In this document: positions 37,284 to 46,175 of the stretch, piece by piece
Position numbering within the stretch: the stretch's first letter is position 1
How the letters are laid out: every line of letters begins with the position of its first letter
DNA from: Deltaproteobacteria bacterium
GTDB lineage: Bacteria; Myxococcota_A; UBA9160; UBA4427
Direction: 5' to 3'
NCBI GenBank assembly: GCA_002691205.1
Contig: NZHD01000114.1
Span: forward strand, 62,001-126,000
Length of the DNA stretch: 64,000 nt
The notes under the pieces: generated by a model
The model's input: the letters and a program-made list of their open reading frames with translations, nothing else
What the model was told of the DNA's origin: nothing
The model's database searches: none
Translations under genes and position numbers: made by a program

Positions 37284-39278
37284 ATGACTCAGCTTGAATC
37301 TCTCATGCAGCAAAATTTTCTGGAGTACTCCAGCTATTTTGTCTTAGATCGAGCGATTCCGGATATTCGTGATGGATTGAAGCCGGTTCAGCGGCGAATT
37401 TTGCACACTCTTTTCTCGGTGAACGATGGGCGCTTCCACAAGGTGGCCAACATTATCGGCGAGACGATGAAGCTTCATCCTCATGGAGATGCCTCCATCG
37501 GCGACGCATTGGTGGTTCTGGCCAACAAGGATTTCTTTATAGAGCGTCAGGGAAATTTTGGGAACCTTCTGACGGGGCACAGGGCAGCCGCAGCACGATA
37601 CATTGAGTGTCGGCTGACGGACCTAGCGATCGACACGATGTTTCATAAGCCATTAACGGAGTTCGTTGATAGCTATGATGGTCGGAATCAAGAGCCAATT
37701 TTTCTTCCCACAAAGCTGCCTGTGGTTTTGATGCTCGGGACAGAGGGAATTGCGGTGGGGATGGCAACGAAGTTGCTGCCGCACAATTTGAATGAGCTTT
37801 GGGAGGCTCAGATTTCAATTCTTGAAGGGAAAAGCTTTGAGCTTTTTCCAGACTTCGCTTTGGGCGGACTTATGGATGTCGACGCCTACGAGGACGGCCG
37901 AGGCAAAGTTGAAGTCCGAGCTCGAGTCAAGGTTGCTGATAAGAAGCGTATTATTATCACCGAAGTGCCTTACGGGACGACGACGGAGAGCTTGATTGCT
38001 TCGATTGAGGCTGCGGTGCAGAAGGGGCGAGTGAAGGTTTCGTCCATTAATGATTTTACGACAGAGAAAGTGGAAATCGAACTTACTCTGGCTCGTGGAG
38101 TGACTGCCAAAGAGGTTGTTCCGCAGCTTTATGCCTATACGGATTGCTCCGTTTCAGTCTCTTCGAATGTGACGGTCATCGAAGACCGAAGGCCTGTTCA
38201 GCTCACAATTTCCGAAATCACTCAGAGATTGACGGAGCAATTGAAGGGGCAGCTCAAGGCAGAGCTTGAGTACGATCGGGCTCAGTTGGTGGATCGGCAG
38301 CACTGGCTCACTCTTGAGCAAATCTTCGTTGAGAAACGTGTGTATAAAAGGATCGAAGAGGCGACGACCGAAGAGGCAGTGCGGAGTGAAGTGAAGGAGG
38401 GCATGGCTAAATTCAAAAAGCTTTTCGTTCGCCCGATGATCGATGAGGATGTGAAGCGGCTTCTTGAGATCCGCATTCGAAGAATTTCGGCGTATGACAT
38501 CGAGAAAAACCGTAAAGATATCGACGAGATTCTCAAGCAGGTTAAGGCGATCGAGGCCAAGCTGCGCAACATGAAGCGCACGACCATCGCTTATCTGAAG
38601 GATCTGATCAAAAAATATGGAGACCGCTTTCCGCGTCGGACTGAGATTACACGTATCAAAGCCGTGGACAAGAAAGCGGTCGCTACGCAGAACTTAAAAC
38701 TGAGCTACGACACAGCTTCGGGCTATATGGGAACCAGCGTGCGGGGAGACCAGTTTAAGATTTCGGTTTCTGAGTTCGATCTGATCTTGGCGGTGGCCGC
38801 CGACGGCTCGTATAAGATCATGCCGCCGCCGGAGAAAGTTCTTTTCTCAAGCAAGCTTCTCTACTGTGCTGTCTTCAATCCCGATCAAGGAGCTGAGTTT
38901 ACAGTGGTTTACCGAGACGATCAGAAGATTAGCTACGGCAAGCGAGTGAAAATCGACAAATTCATTCGAAGCCGCGAGTATCATTTGATTAAGAACAAGG
39001 CGGGGAAGATTGACTTGCTTCTCGAAGGGGCGGCAGCCGGTTCTCTTGAACTCGGATTCGTTCCAGCCAAGCGGCAGCGACTCAAGAGCGCCACCTTTGA
39101 TCTTTCGGAGCTTCAGTTGATTGGTCCCTCCGCTCGAGGAGCTCGTTTGGCACCGAAACCTGTCTCGAAGGTAAGGCTAAAAAAAGCCAGTGCCTCAGAT
39201 TCTTCGTCTCCAAAGAAGTCACCCGTGCGAAAGAAAAAGCCGGGGACGGACGATGATGGTCAGGGTCGGCTGCTTTAG
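37284..39278 (+). CDS. parC: DNA topoisomerase IV-type subunit A, short C-terminal domain
   Basis: This is the breakage-reunion subunit. The catalytic tyrosine is in HRAAAARYIECRLTDLA near residue 112, with the upstream helix KVANIIGETMKLHPHGDASIGDALV. The coiled-coil and tower regions follow to about residue 450. The C-terminal part (roughly 480-630) is much shorter than a full beta-pinwheel and has no GyrA box. It ends with a basic Ser/Lys tail. I chose the ATG at 37284, 16 bases after parE's stop, because AGGGA precedes it; an ATG at 37257 overlaps parE. The short tail suggests relaxation or decatenation rather than supercoiling (inference). Confidence 0.9.
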   Translation: MTQLESLMQQNFLEYSSYFVLDRAIPDIRDGLKPVQRRILHTLFSVNDGRFHKVANIIGETMKLHPHGDASIGDALVVLANKDFFIERQGNFGNLLTGHRAAAARYIECRLTDLAIDTMFHKPLTEFVDSYDGRNQEPIFLPTKLPVVLMLGTEGIAVGMATKLLPHNLNELWEAQISILEGKSFELFPDFALGGLMDVDAYEDGRGKVEVRARVKVADKKRIIITEVPYGTTTESLIASIEAAVQKGRVKVSSINDFTTEKVEIELTLARGVTAKEVVPQLYAYTDCSVSVSSNVTVIEDRRPVQLTISEITQRLTEQLKGQLKAELEYDRAQLVDRQHWLTLEQIFVEKRVYKRIEEATTEEAVRSEVKEGMAKFKKLFVRPMIDEDVKRLLEIRIRRISAYDIEKNRKDIDEILKQVKAIEAKLRNMKRTTIAYLKDLIKKYGDRFPRRTEITRIKAVDKKAVATQNLKLSYDTASGYMGTSVRGDQFKISVSEFDLILAVAADGSYKIMPPPEKVLFSSKLLYCAVFNPDQGAEFTVVYRDDQKISYGKRVKIDKFIRSREYHLIKNKAGKIDLLLEGAAAGSLELGFVPAKRQRLKSATFDLSELQLIGPSARGARLAPKPVSKVRLKKASASDSSSPKKSPVRKKKPGTDDDGQGRLL

Positions 39279-39293
39279 GCCGATTAACCCCGC

Positions 39294-39560
39294 TTAAGGC
39301 GTAGAGCAGTCGAGGCGATCCACCGCGTGAACAGGGGGATTGGGGCCGCTCATCAGGTGCGTGATGGCCGCGTAGACGAGTTGCTGCTGCTTGACTCGGC
39401 TTTTGTCCGTGAAGATGGGGGCGACCACGCGGATTTCAAAATGCCCAGGCCCTCCGGGCGTGACTTTGACCTCCGCATCGGGAATCGCTTCAAGGATGGA
39501 ACCTCGAATTTCTTCGGTTACATCTCCCACTCCGCCGGGGCCCGGGATTTCTATGCTCAT
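39294..39560 (-). CDS. bolA: BolA-family protein
   Basis: BolA proteins pair with CGFS monothiol glutaredoxins in a shared 2Fe-2S complex. This 88-residue example has the family core GPGHFEIRVVAPIFTDKSRVKQQQLVYAAI, but the usual RHR-like stretch before VY reads KQQQL, so a normally conserved histidine is missing. The C-terminal NPPVHAVDRLDC retains the helix region and a histidine. GGAG is 8 bases before the ATG. It is just downstream (27-base gap) of the glutaredoxin fusion on the same strand, supporting partnership. Confidence 0.9.
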   Translation of the reverse strand: MSIEIPGPGGVGDVTEEIRGSILEAIPDAEVKVTPGGPGHFEIRVVAPIFTDKSRVKQQQLVYAAITHLMSGPNPPVHAVDRLDCSTP

Positions 39561-39587
39561 GAATTTTTCTCCGGGGGTTGGGTTTGG

Positions 39588-40517
39588 TTAGTAACGCGGC
39601 ACGCTTGGGTCAATTTCAATGGACCAGGCGTCGATTCCGCCTACGAGATTATGGACATCTGAGAAGCCTTGGGCCATGAACTGGCTGGCGGCGCTTTCGC
39701 CTCTTGGGCCATGGTGACAAATGAACACAAGCCGCGTTTCCTTAGGGAGGGCAAGGGCTTGGTTGTAGCCCTCGTCGTCAAGGAGTCGTGCTCCTTCAAT
39801 TCGCGCGGTCTCGAACTCGTTTGGAGTTCGAACGTCAAGCAGTTCAAAAGGAATCTTCTCGTCCATCATTTGCTTCAGGGTCTGAACACTCATTTCGCCC
39901 ATACGTGGAGCGTTTGGATTTTCGACTTTAAATCCGCGTCCCTGAGGCCCTTCAACGAGATCGATGGTGATGCCATCGGCGCGTTGCGCGCTCATTCTGT
40001 CCACGAGGATCTCTGGTCCTCCAGCATCCGCCATGACATCCATCGCCCCCTTCTCGGCCATGGAGAGGTTGGGTTGCCACGATTGATCAATACTCAGTTT
40101 AAGAAACTGGCCAGGGGTTCCCGTTTGCTCAATGGCTTGGGCAAGGGCTTCCGCGGCGGTATCGCTGAGGTGAATCTTGGGGATGATTTCGGGTGGAGGC
40201 TCGACGCCGAGTGCTTCGAAGAGTTCCCCTGAGCCGGCCATCTCGGTGATGATGTCGCATCCGCCTATAAATTCACCGTCCACATAGAGTTGAGGGATCG
40301 TAGGCCAGGATGAGAATGTTTTGATTCCGTCGCGAATCTCTGGGTCGGAGAGCACGTCGACGGTCTCATAGTCTGGGATGAAGGAGTCAAGGATGCCGAT
40401 CACCTGGGCCGAGAAACCGCATTGAGGAGCCTGTCGGTTGCCTTTCATGAACAGCAAAACTGGGTTGGTGCTCACCATTTCGCGAATACGTTCGTCGGTC
40501 GTGGGTTCGTTGCTCAT
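39588..40517 (-). CDS. Monothiol glutaredoxin / degenerate A-type carrier / rhodanese fusion
   Basis: This 309-residue protein has three parts. Residues 1-108 form a Grx4-type monothiol glutaredoxin with CGFS at 33-36 and the TIPQLYVDGEFIGGCDI glutathione and cluster site. Residues 112-203 align by eye with IscA/HesB-type carriers (ILVDRMSAQ, GITIDLVEG, GFKVENPNAP) but contain none of the three cluster cysteines. Residues 208-309 are a rhodanese domain with the active cysteine Cys267 in ICHHGPRGE. The gene precedes bolA by 27 bases. The glutaredoxin and BolA should form an iron-sulfur complex (established pairing). The middle domain may serve docking only (inference). GGAG stands upstream of the ATG. 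Confidence 0.9.
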   Translation of the reverse strand: MSNEPTTDERIREMVSTNPVLLFMKGNRQAPQCGFSAQVIGILDSFIPDYETVDVLSDPEIRDGIKTFSSWPTIPQLYVDGEFIGGCDIITEMAGSGELFEALGVEPPPEIIPKIHLSDTAAEALAQAIEQTGTPGQFLKLSIDQSWQPNLSMAEKGAMDVMADAGGPEILVDRMSAQRADGITIDLVEGPQGRGFKVENPNAPRMGEMSVQTLKQMMDEKIPFELLDVRTPNEFETARIEGARLLDDEGYNQALALPKETRLVFICHHGPRGESAASQFMAQGFSDVHNLVGGIDAWSIEIDPSVPRY

Positions 40518-40596
40518 GAAACTTTTCTCCTAATGGGATGCCGGCGCCTCTGGGTAAAGTCGAGGCGAAGGTCAAACGGCTTTTTCGATAGGGGGT

Positions 40597-42699
40597 TTAG
40601 CTCGATAATTGGATGAGGTCGACCAGAATCTGTACGGCCTCGGCTTGTTGGAGTGAGAATTCTTTTTCGTCCGTCCCCGGTTCCTCGGATTCCACCTCAA
40701 GGGCGACCTCAATCTCGGTTTCGTCGACCATTGCGGTTTCGGTGGCAGAGGTAGAGTCGGAGGCATCTTCCGCTGCCTGAGTTTCATCGGAAGGGAGGGC
40801 TTCTTTGCCTTCTTGTTTCTCTTTTTCTTCTTTTTGCTCAGCCATGAGTTCCGCGAGGTGAACCACACCGTTGCGTTCTTCAATCTTGACGATTCTTTCC
40901 CTGATTTCGATCATCTCTTCATTGGCTACCAATCTTTCTTGCGAACGTCGAGAGAGTTCTGTGACGAGCTCAGGAGTAATTGGAGTCCAGAATTTTTTTT
41001 GCGTACTGGAGTTTGTACTGGGGAGACTTTCGGGCTTGAGGAATGAATTAATAGTTTGATTGGGGAGTGAGTAATCTTGGTGCGCCTCGCCGAAATCATT
41101 GGTGGCAAATCCCGAGGGCACGAGGATGTCAGCATTGACACCTCCGTTCTGAGTCGATTGGCCGCCTGGACGGAAGAACAGCGCTGTGGTGACCTTTAAG
41201 GCACCCAACCCATCGCGTAACGGAACCATGCTTTGAACCGTTCCTTTTCCGAAGGTGTGGTCGTCGCCCACAATGACCGCTCTCTTGTAGTCCTTAAGCG
41301 CACCCGCGACAATTTCGGAAGCGGAAGCGCTGATGCGTGAAGTAAGTACGACCATGGGGCCATCCCAGAAAACTTCTTCATCGGCATCCTCCAGGACGTC
41401 CACCTGGGAGAAGGTGTTACGCACGGCCACTACGCCTCCATCGGCGATGAAGAACCCCGCAATATCCACCGAGGTTTCTAAGAGGCCCCCGCCGTTTCGA
41501 GAGAGATCCAATACGAGACCCACGGCCTTTTCGTCTTTGGCCTTTTGGAGGAGTTTGCGTACGTCTTCGGTGCTTTGCCGCTCTCCGGGATCACGTCCGC
41601 CGTAAAAGGAGGGGAGGTCGAGGAGTGCGATTTTGACCTTTTCCCCATCGACCTCAACTTCTTCAAAAGTGAGTTTGGCGGCTTGTTCTTCAAGATTAAT
41701 CTTGTCTCTCACGATGGTGACATTGAATCGTTCTGAGGTTTCACCTTGGCGAAGAACAGTGAGATGGACCTTTGTTCCGCGTTTTCCTCGGATCAATCGA
41801 ACAACATCTCGAAGGTCCATGTCGATAATGTCAACCGGCCCTTCGTTATCCTGGGCCACCGCGATAATCTTATCCTGAGGCTCAAGAACCTTTAAGCCGT
41901 CGGCGGCTCCGCCTGGAATGATTTCTTCGACAATAGAGTAGCCATCTCTCGATGATAGAGCGACGCCGATCCCCTCGAGTGAGAGACCCATACTGATTTG
42001 AAAGTCTTCGAAGTACTCTTTTGAAAAGTAATTGGAGTGGGGGTCGAGGGCGGTGGCAAAGGCATCGAGATAGGAGGCATAGAGATCCTCCGATGTTCTC
42101 TCCTGGGCTCGCTTGGTCATCAGTTCGTATCGATGAGTGAGTTTTTCTTTCGCCTCGGAGATTTCCATGTCCGAGCTCAGATAATTCGACATTTGAAAAT
42201 CAATGAGCTTGGATACGAGTTCATTGCGAGCCGCTTCATCGGACGGATGAGCCCTTTTCTCTGGGTCAATAATCAGGACGGCTTCCGTGTCAATTTCATA
42301 GTCGTCGTTGGCGAGTGAAACGCGTACGAATTCTTCCATGGTTTGGTAGCGCTCGACCTGATCCTTTTGAATTTCCTGAAGCGCCGAGCAGTTGCCTTCC
42401 CAGATCTGCTGGAGGCTCTTTCGCACTTTGTCTTTGAGGCCGGGAACCTCCTCGCGGAGATAGAGGCTTTTGGAGGGGTCTAGGCGTTTGACGTAGTTGT
42501 CTGTGACTCGTTGGCGAAGTTCATCGTTGACGTAATGGAAGCTGATGTGCTTGTGGAGGTAGGTCCGTGTGAGTTCTGAGATTCGCTCGCACACGAGACT
42601 CTGATCGTCAGCGGCCCAGGCCGAAGAGGGGCCAAGGAGGAGGACGATGAGGAGAAGGAATCCGTGAGAAAAGGTCGTAGAGAGAGATCGGAGAGTCAT
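40597..42699 (-). CDS. prc: Carboxy-terminal processing (tail-specific) protease Prc
   Basis: This periplasmic S41 protease degrades or trims substrates by their C-termini. Parts: a signal peptide (SSAWA end), an N-terminal helical region, a PDZ domain (SMGLSLEGIGVALSSRDGYSIVEEIIPGGAADG), and an S41 core with the catalytic serine in SRISASASEIVAGALKDYKRAVIVGDDHTFGKGTVQ and the lysine in GKGTVQ. A C-terminal extension of about 90 residues is rich in Glu, Lys, Asp and Ser. The start at 42699 is preferred over 42723, because the extra residues precede the signal peptide. The 700-residue length matches E. coli Prc, which has a comparable long architecture. Confidence 0.93.
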   Translation of the reverse strand: MTLRSLSTTFSHGFLLLIVLLLGPSSAWAADDQSLVCERISELTRTYLHKHISFHYVNDELRQRVTDNYVKRLDPSKSLYLREEVPGLKDKVRKSLQQIWEGNCSALQEIQKDQVERYQTMEEFVRVSLANDDYEIDTEAVLIIDPEKRAHPSDEAARNELVSKLIDFQMSNYLSSDMEISEAKEKLTHRYELMTKRAQERTSEDLYASYLDAFATALDPHSNYFSKEYFEDFQISMGLSLEGIGVALSSRDGYSIVEEIIPGGAADGLKVLEPQDKIIAVAQDNEGPVDIIDMDLRDVVRLIRGKRGTKVHLTVLRQGETSERFNVTIVRDKINLEEQAAKLTFEEVEVDGEKVKIALLDLPSFYGGRDPGERQSTEDVRKLLQKAKDEKAVGLVLDLSRNGGGLLETSVDIAGFFIADGGVVAVRNTFSQVDVLEDADEEVFWDGPMVVLTSRISASASEIVAGALKDYKRAVIVGDDHTFGKGTVQSMVPLRDGLGALKVTTALFFRPGGQSTQNGGVNADILVPSGFATNDFGEAHQDYSLPNQTINSFLKPESLPSTNSSTQKKFWTPITPELVTELSRRSQERLVANEEMIEIRERIVKIEERNGVVHLAELMAEQKEEKEKQEGKEALPSDETQAAEDASDSTSATETAMVDETEIEVALEVESEEPGTDEKEFSLQQAEAVQILVDLIQLSS

Positions 42700-42745
42700 A
42701 AAATCCAATAATAACAGGTACATGTGGAGTCGTCCGCTTACTTAC

Positions 42746-42766
42746 GCAATTCCCCTTGGGAATTGC
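42746..42766. repeat. Perfect 9-base inverted repeat upstream of prc
   Basis: GCAATTCCC (42746-42754) and GGGAATTGC (42758-42766) are perfect arms around a CTT spacer. They lie 46 bases before the prc start and about 90 bases after the end of the leftward LLM gene. No T-run follows on the minus strand, so it fits a regulator site or an RNA hairpin better than a terminator. Confidence 0.5.
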
Positions 42767-42853
42767 ACCGGATGACGTGTTGTTTGTCCTTTTGGGTCGG
42801 TCTGTATCAGGCATCGCGGAAGGGTCTGCAGTTCCAACAATGACTGCGTTTGT

Positions 42854-43792
42854 TTATTTTCGAAAGGCAGGGATGACGGCTTCAGCGAAGATTTCCGCTG
42901 GACGTCGGGTATCGCGGCCAAAGAACTCCATTAAAAATCCTGTGCACCCCAGCTCCCGGTGTTTCTCGATGCATTCGATGACGCGCTCGGGTGTGCCCCA
43001 GATTCCATGCTCCCGAAGCCCCGCCCCCATATGGCCGCCATAGATCCGGCCGGCCTTCTCGAGGGAAGCCTCAGCTTCAGCCTCGGTTTCCTCGATGATC
43101 ACCACGCACTGCTGAGAAATCTGCACAGAGGCAGGATCTCTCTTGAAGGTTTCGCAGCGTTTTTTCAAGGCTTCTATTTTCTGGGCGAGCTGAGCTTGGG
43201 CGATGGCCATGTTATTCCAGATGTCGGCGTGACGAGCCACCAGACCCATAAGGACTTTCTCTCCCGTCCCGCCGATTAGAATCGGGGGACGTCGTGGAGG
43301 CTTCGGCTCACAGATGGCCTCTTTAACTTGAAAATACTTGCCTTCAAGAGTCGTTTTTTCTTCGCTCCACATTCCTTTCATGATTTGCACGGCTTCTTCA
43401 AGGGCCACCATTCGCTGACCCAGGGAAGGGAAAGGGTTTCCGTAGGCTTCAAACTCAGGCTGAAACCACCCAGCCCCCAGGCCCATAATGACCCGTCCAT
43501 TCGCAATGGTGTCAATGGTGGCGACCTGCTTGGCCAGCATGGCGGGGTTTCGGAAGAATGGAGGAGTCACCAACGTGCCTAGCTGAACTTTTTGGGTCAC
43601 AGCAGCGATTGCCGAAATCAAGCTCCAGGCCTCGAGGATAGGAAGCTGAGGATTAGGGACGCCATACACATGATCGCATACCCAGGCGGAGTCATATCCG
43701 AGAGTGTCAAAGGCGATGGCGGCTTCTTTACTCTCGTTCCAGCTACGCTTTATTTGAGGCAACGTGGCACCGAAATGGATTGGGTCGTTCAT
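42854..43792 (-). CDS. LLM class (luciferase-like) oxidoreductase, probably F420- or FMN-dependent
   Basis: This 312-residue TIM-barrel protein of the bacterial luciferase superfamily has ATLPQIKRSWNESKEAAIAFDTLGYDSAWVCDHVYG, the VQLGTLVTPPFFRNPAMLAKQVATIDTIANGRVIMGLGAGWF core, and PPRRPPILIGGTGEKVLMGLVARHADIWN. The pattern resembles groups annotated as F420-dependent, but flavin use cannot be excluded. The start at 43792 has AGGAGG 5 bases upstream; an ATG at 43849 would add 19 residues. The substrate is unknown. It lies upstream of prc with a 155-base gap. Confidence 0.88.
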   Translation of the reverse strand: MNDPIHFGATLPQIKRSWNESKEAAIAFDTLGYDSAWVCDHVYGVPNPQLPILEAWSLISAIAAVTQKVQLGTLVTPPFFRNPAMLAKQVATIDTIANGRVIMGLGAGWFQPEFEAYGNPFPSLGQRMVALEEAVQIMKGMWSEEKTTLEGKYFQVKEAICEPKPPRRPPILIGGTGEKVLMGLVARHADIWNNMAIAQAQLAQKIEALKKRCETFKRDPASVQISQQCVVIIEETEAEAEASLEKAGRIYGGHMGAGLREHGIWGTPERVIECIEKHRELGCTGFLMEFFGRDTRRPAEIFAEAVIPAFRK

Positions 43793-44069
43793 TTTTCCTC
43801 CTGATTCATGTGGCTTTAATTCGGTTTTCTTGGGAACTGAGAAGGTCATAGTTTACATGGGGCGGCGGATTCTGCTTCGCCCGGGAAGCACTGGGAATGC
43901 ACTGTTTTCTGAACCTTCCGGAGGGAGATAAGGCGCGGGGCTTCGTAGAATCAGGTAGCGTCGACCTCGGAGTGTTTGATTTCTTAGACTCAAGCTTTCG
44001 ACTTTATCTAGAGAGATAAAAAATCGACGAGATTTGGATTCAGACCTGTGAGAATGTGGAGACCTGAGA

Positions 44070-45302
44070 ATGCAGGACTTTGAAAGAGTAAAACCTGAGG
44101 ATGTCGGACTCTCAAGTTCGCGTTTAGCTCGCATTGATGAGCATCTGCACGGGAAATACATTGAGCCTGGAAAGATTTCAGGGGCTCTGACTCTGGTGGC
44201 TCGTCGCGGTCAGGTGGCTTACTGCTCCTCGATCGGAAAGATGGAACTTGAAAGTCAGCGGCCAATGGAAGACGATGCGATTTTTCGTATTTACTCCATG
44301 ACAAAGCCCATTACCTCGGTGGCTGTGATGATGCTGTATGAACGCGGACTTTTTCAACTTCGCGACCCTGTGTCTAACTACATTCCTGCGTTTCGTGAGC
44401 AGGGTGTTTTTCAGATGGGAAGTTACCCTCACTTCTTGACCGAACGTCCAGATCGCCCCATGCGCATTAAAGATCTCTTGATGCACACCTCTGGGCTCAC
44501 GTACGGCTTTATGCACCGGACGAATGTCGATTCAGCCTATCGAAAGGCTGGACTAGATGGAGCTCGAACAAAGCAGACTCTCGAGGAAATGGTGAACACG
44601 GTGGCGGGCATTCCCCTTGAGTTTTCACCCGGGAAAGCTTGGAACTACTCCGTCGCCACCGATGTGTTGGGTTATCTGGTTCAGGTCGTTTCAGGGAAGC
44701 CTTTTGAGCAGTTTCTGAAAGACGAAATTCTTGAACCTTTGGGCATGTTTGATACTGGGTTCTTTGTTCCCGAGGATAAACAGGAGAGGTTTCCTGCCTG
44801 TTACGAACGCCGGATGGATAAGAAGGTCGTCCTTCAGGATTCAGCCGAGACCAGCCCCTACCTTGAGCCGCCGACCTGTCCCTCCGGTGGGGGAGGGCTT
44901 GTCTCTACGGCGAGTGATTATCTTCGTTTTTGCGAAATGATGCGAAGGGGAGGGGAGCTTGACGGCGTTCGTTTGCTCTCCCGTAAGACAGTCGAGCTGA
45001 TGACTCGGAATCACCTCCCCGATGATTTGGATCTGACCCAGATGGCGCGAGGAAGCTTCTCTGAGACTCCCTATGAGGGGATTGGGTTTGGCTTGGGTTT
45101 TTCCATTAACCTGGGGCCGGCTCGGACAGGTGCGGCGGGAAGCGCAGGCGAGTATGCCTGGGGTGGGGCTGCGAGTACGGCCTTTTGGATCGATCCCGTG
45201 GAGGAGTTGGTGGTCATTTTTATGACCCAGTTGCTGCCGAGCTCAACATATGATTTTCGGGCTCAACTGCGCGCCATTATTTACGGATCGATCATCGACT
45301 GA
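44070..45302 (+). CDS. Serine hydrolase of the beta-lactamase/EstB family
   Basis: This 410-residue protein has a class C beta-lactamase fold. The SxxK motif is SMTK at residues 76-79, with a tyrosine pair motif NYSVATDVLG near 192-201 (Y193) and a WGGAAST segment near the C-terminus in place of the usual KTG. This set is typical of EstB-like esterases rather than of true beta-lactamases (inference). No signal peptide is obvious. GGAG lies 8 bases before the ATG. It diverges from the leftward LLM gene across a 277-base gap with no gene. Confidence 0.87.
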   Translation: MQDFERVKPEDVGLSSSRLARIDEHLHGKYIEPGKISGALTLVARRGQVAYCSSIGKMELESQRPMEDDAIFRIYSMTKPITSVAVMMLYERGLFQLRDPVSNYIPAFREQGVFQMGSYPHFLTERPDRPMRIKDLLMHTSGLTYGFMHRTNVDSAYRKAGLDGARTKQTLEEMVNTVAGIPLEFSPGKAWNYSVATDVLGYLVQVVSGKPFEQFLKDEILEPLGMFDTGFFVPEDKQERFPACYERRMDKKVVLQDSAETSPYLEPPTCPSGGGGLVSTASDYLRFCEMMRRGGELDGVRLLSRKTVELMTRNHLPDDLDLTQMARGSFSETPYEGIGFGLGFSINLGPARTGAAGSAGEYAWGGAASTAFWIDPVEELVVIFMTQLLPSSTYDFRAQLRAIIYGSIID

Positions 45303-45335
45303 ATTGTAATTTGATCGGTTTACATTTTTGGACAG

Positions 45336-46175
45336 ATGACCATGCGCTTCATATCCATCGAAAGTTTTGAAGATTCTCGGGTAGATCTGTATCGCTCGAT
45401 CAAGGACAAGCATTTGCGCGCCCGCGAGGGCCTTTTTGTCGTGGAGGGTCGAGAAAACCTGAGGTGTATGCTGGAGAGTTCTTCCTACACGCCGATTTCA
45501 ATTTTAGTGAGTCCGCCGGCATACGAAGCTCTTCGTGACGCGCTCGACCAAGTGGATGTATCTATTCCCATTTATTGCGTGCCCGGACCGATCATGAGAG
45601 AGCTGGCGGGCTTTGATTTGCACCGGGGTTGTCTTGCTTTGGGGATTCGCCCAAAGGCCGAGAATGTTTCCGACTTCATTCAACGCTTACCGCCGCGTCC
45701 TGCGGCTTCATGTGTGGTTGTCCTTGAGAACCTCGGCAATCATGACAATGTCGGCGGCCTCTTTCGCTCGGCTCGAGCCCTGGGAGCGGATGCGGTGGTG
45801 ATGTGTCCCCGCAGCTGTGATCCGCTGTATCGTAAGGCGATCCGAGTCTCGATGGGGGCGAGCTTGTGTCTTCCATGGGTGCGCGATCCCGATTGGCCGG
45901 GCAGCCTTGAGCAACTTCGTCAGGCGGGCTACCAGTCGGTGGCACTGGATCCAGGCGGTGAGCCATTAAGTCATCGATCTCAGTGGCCTTCTCGGGTCGC
46001 TCTAATTTTAGGCACGGAAGGGGAGGGCCTCTCAAGAGATCTCCTCGCAGCGGCCGATTTCAAACGGGCGATCCCCATGGCGGCTGAAATTGACTCTCTG
46101 AATGTGACCGTGGCGGGAGGAATTGCTTTGCATGCTTGGCGAGATTCCCTCAGCGCTCAGAAAGAGGATCTATGA
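45336..46175 (+). CDS. TrmH/SpoU-family RNA 2'-O-methyltransferase
   Basis: This is a SPOUT knotted methyltransferase for tRNA or rRNA ribose. An N-terminal substrate-binding domain (KDKHLRAREGLFVVEGRENL) is followed by the three family motifs: LENLGNHDNVGGLFRSARALGAD, VALILGTEGEGLS and EIDSLNVTVAGGIALHAW. The length of 279 residues is normal. A second ATG at 45342 is a possible start. The stop codon overlaps the next gene's ATG in an ATGA arrangement. It could be an rRNA 2'-O-methyltransferase of the RlmB group, which I cannot confirm. Confidence 0.93.
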   Translation: MTMRFISIESFEDSRVDLYRSIKDKHLRAREGLFVVEGRENLRCMLESSSYTPISILVSPPAYEALRDALDQVDVSIPIYCVPGPIMRELAGFDLHRGCLALGIRPKAENVSDFIQRLPPRPAASCVVVLENLGNHDNVGGLFRSARALGADAVVMCPRSCDPLYRKAIRVSMGASLCLPWVRDPDWPGSLEQLRQAGYQSVALDPGGEPLSHRSQWPSRVALILGTEGEGLSRDLLAAADFKRAIPMAAEIDSLNVTVAGGIALHAWRDSLSAQKEDL

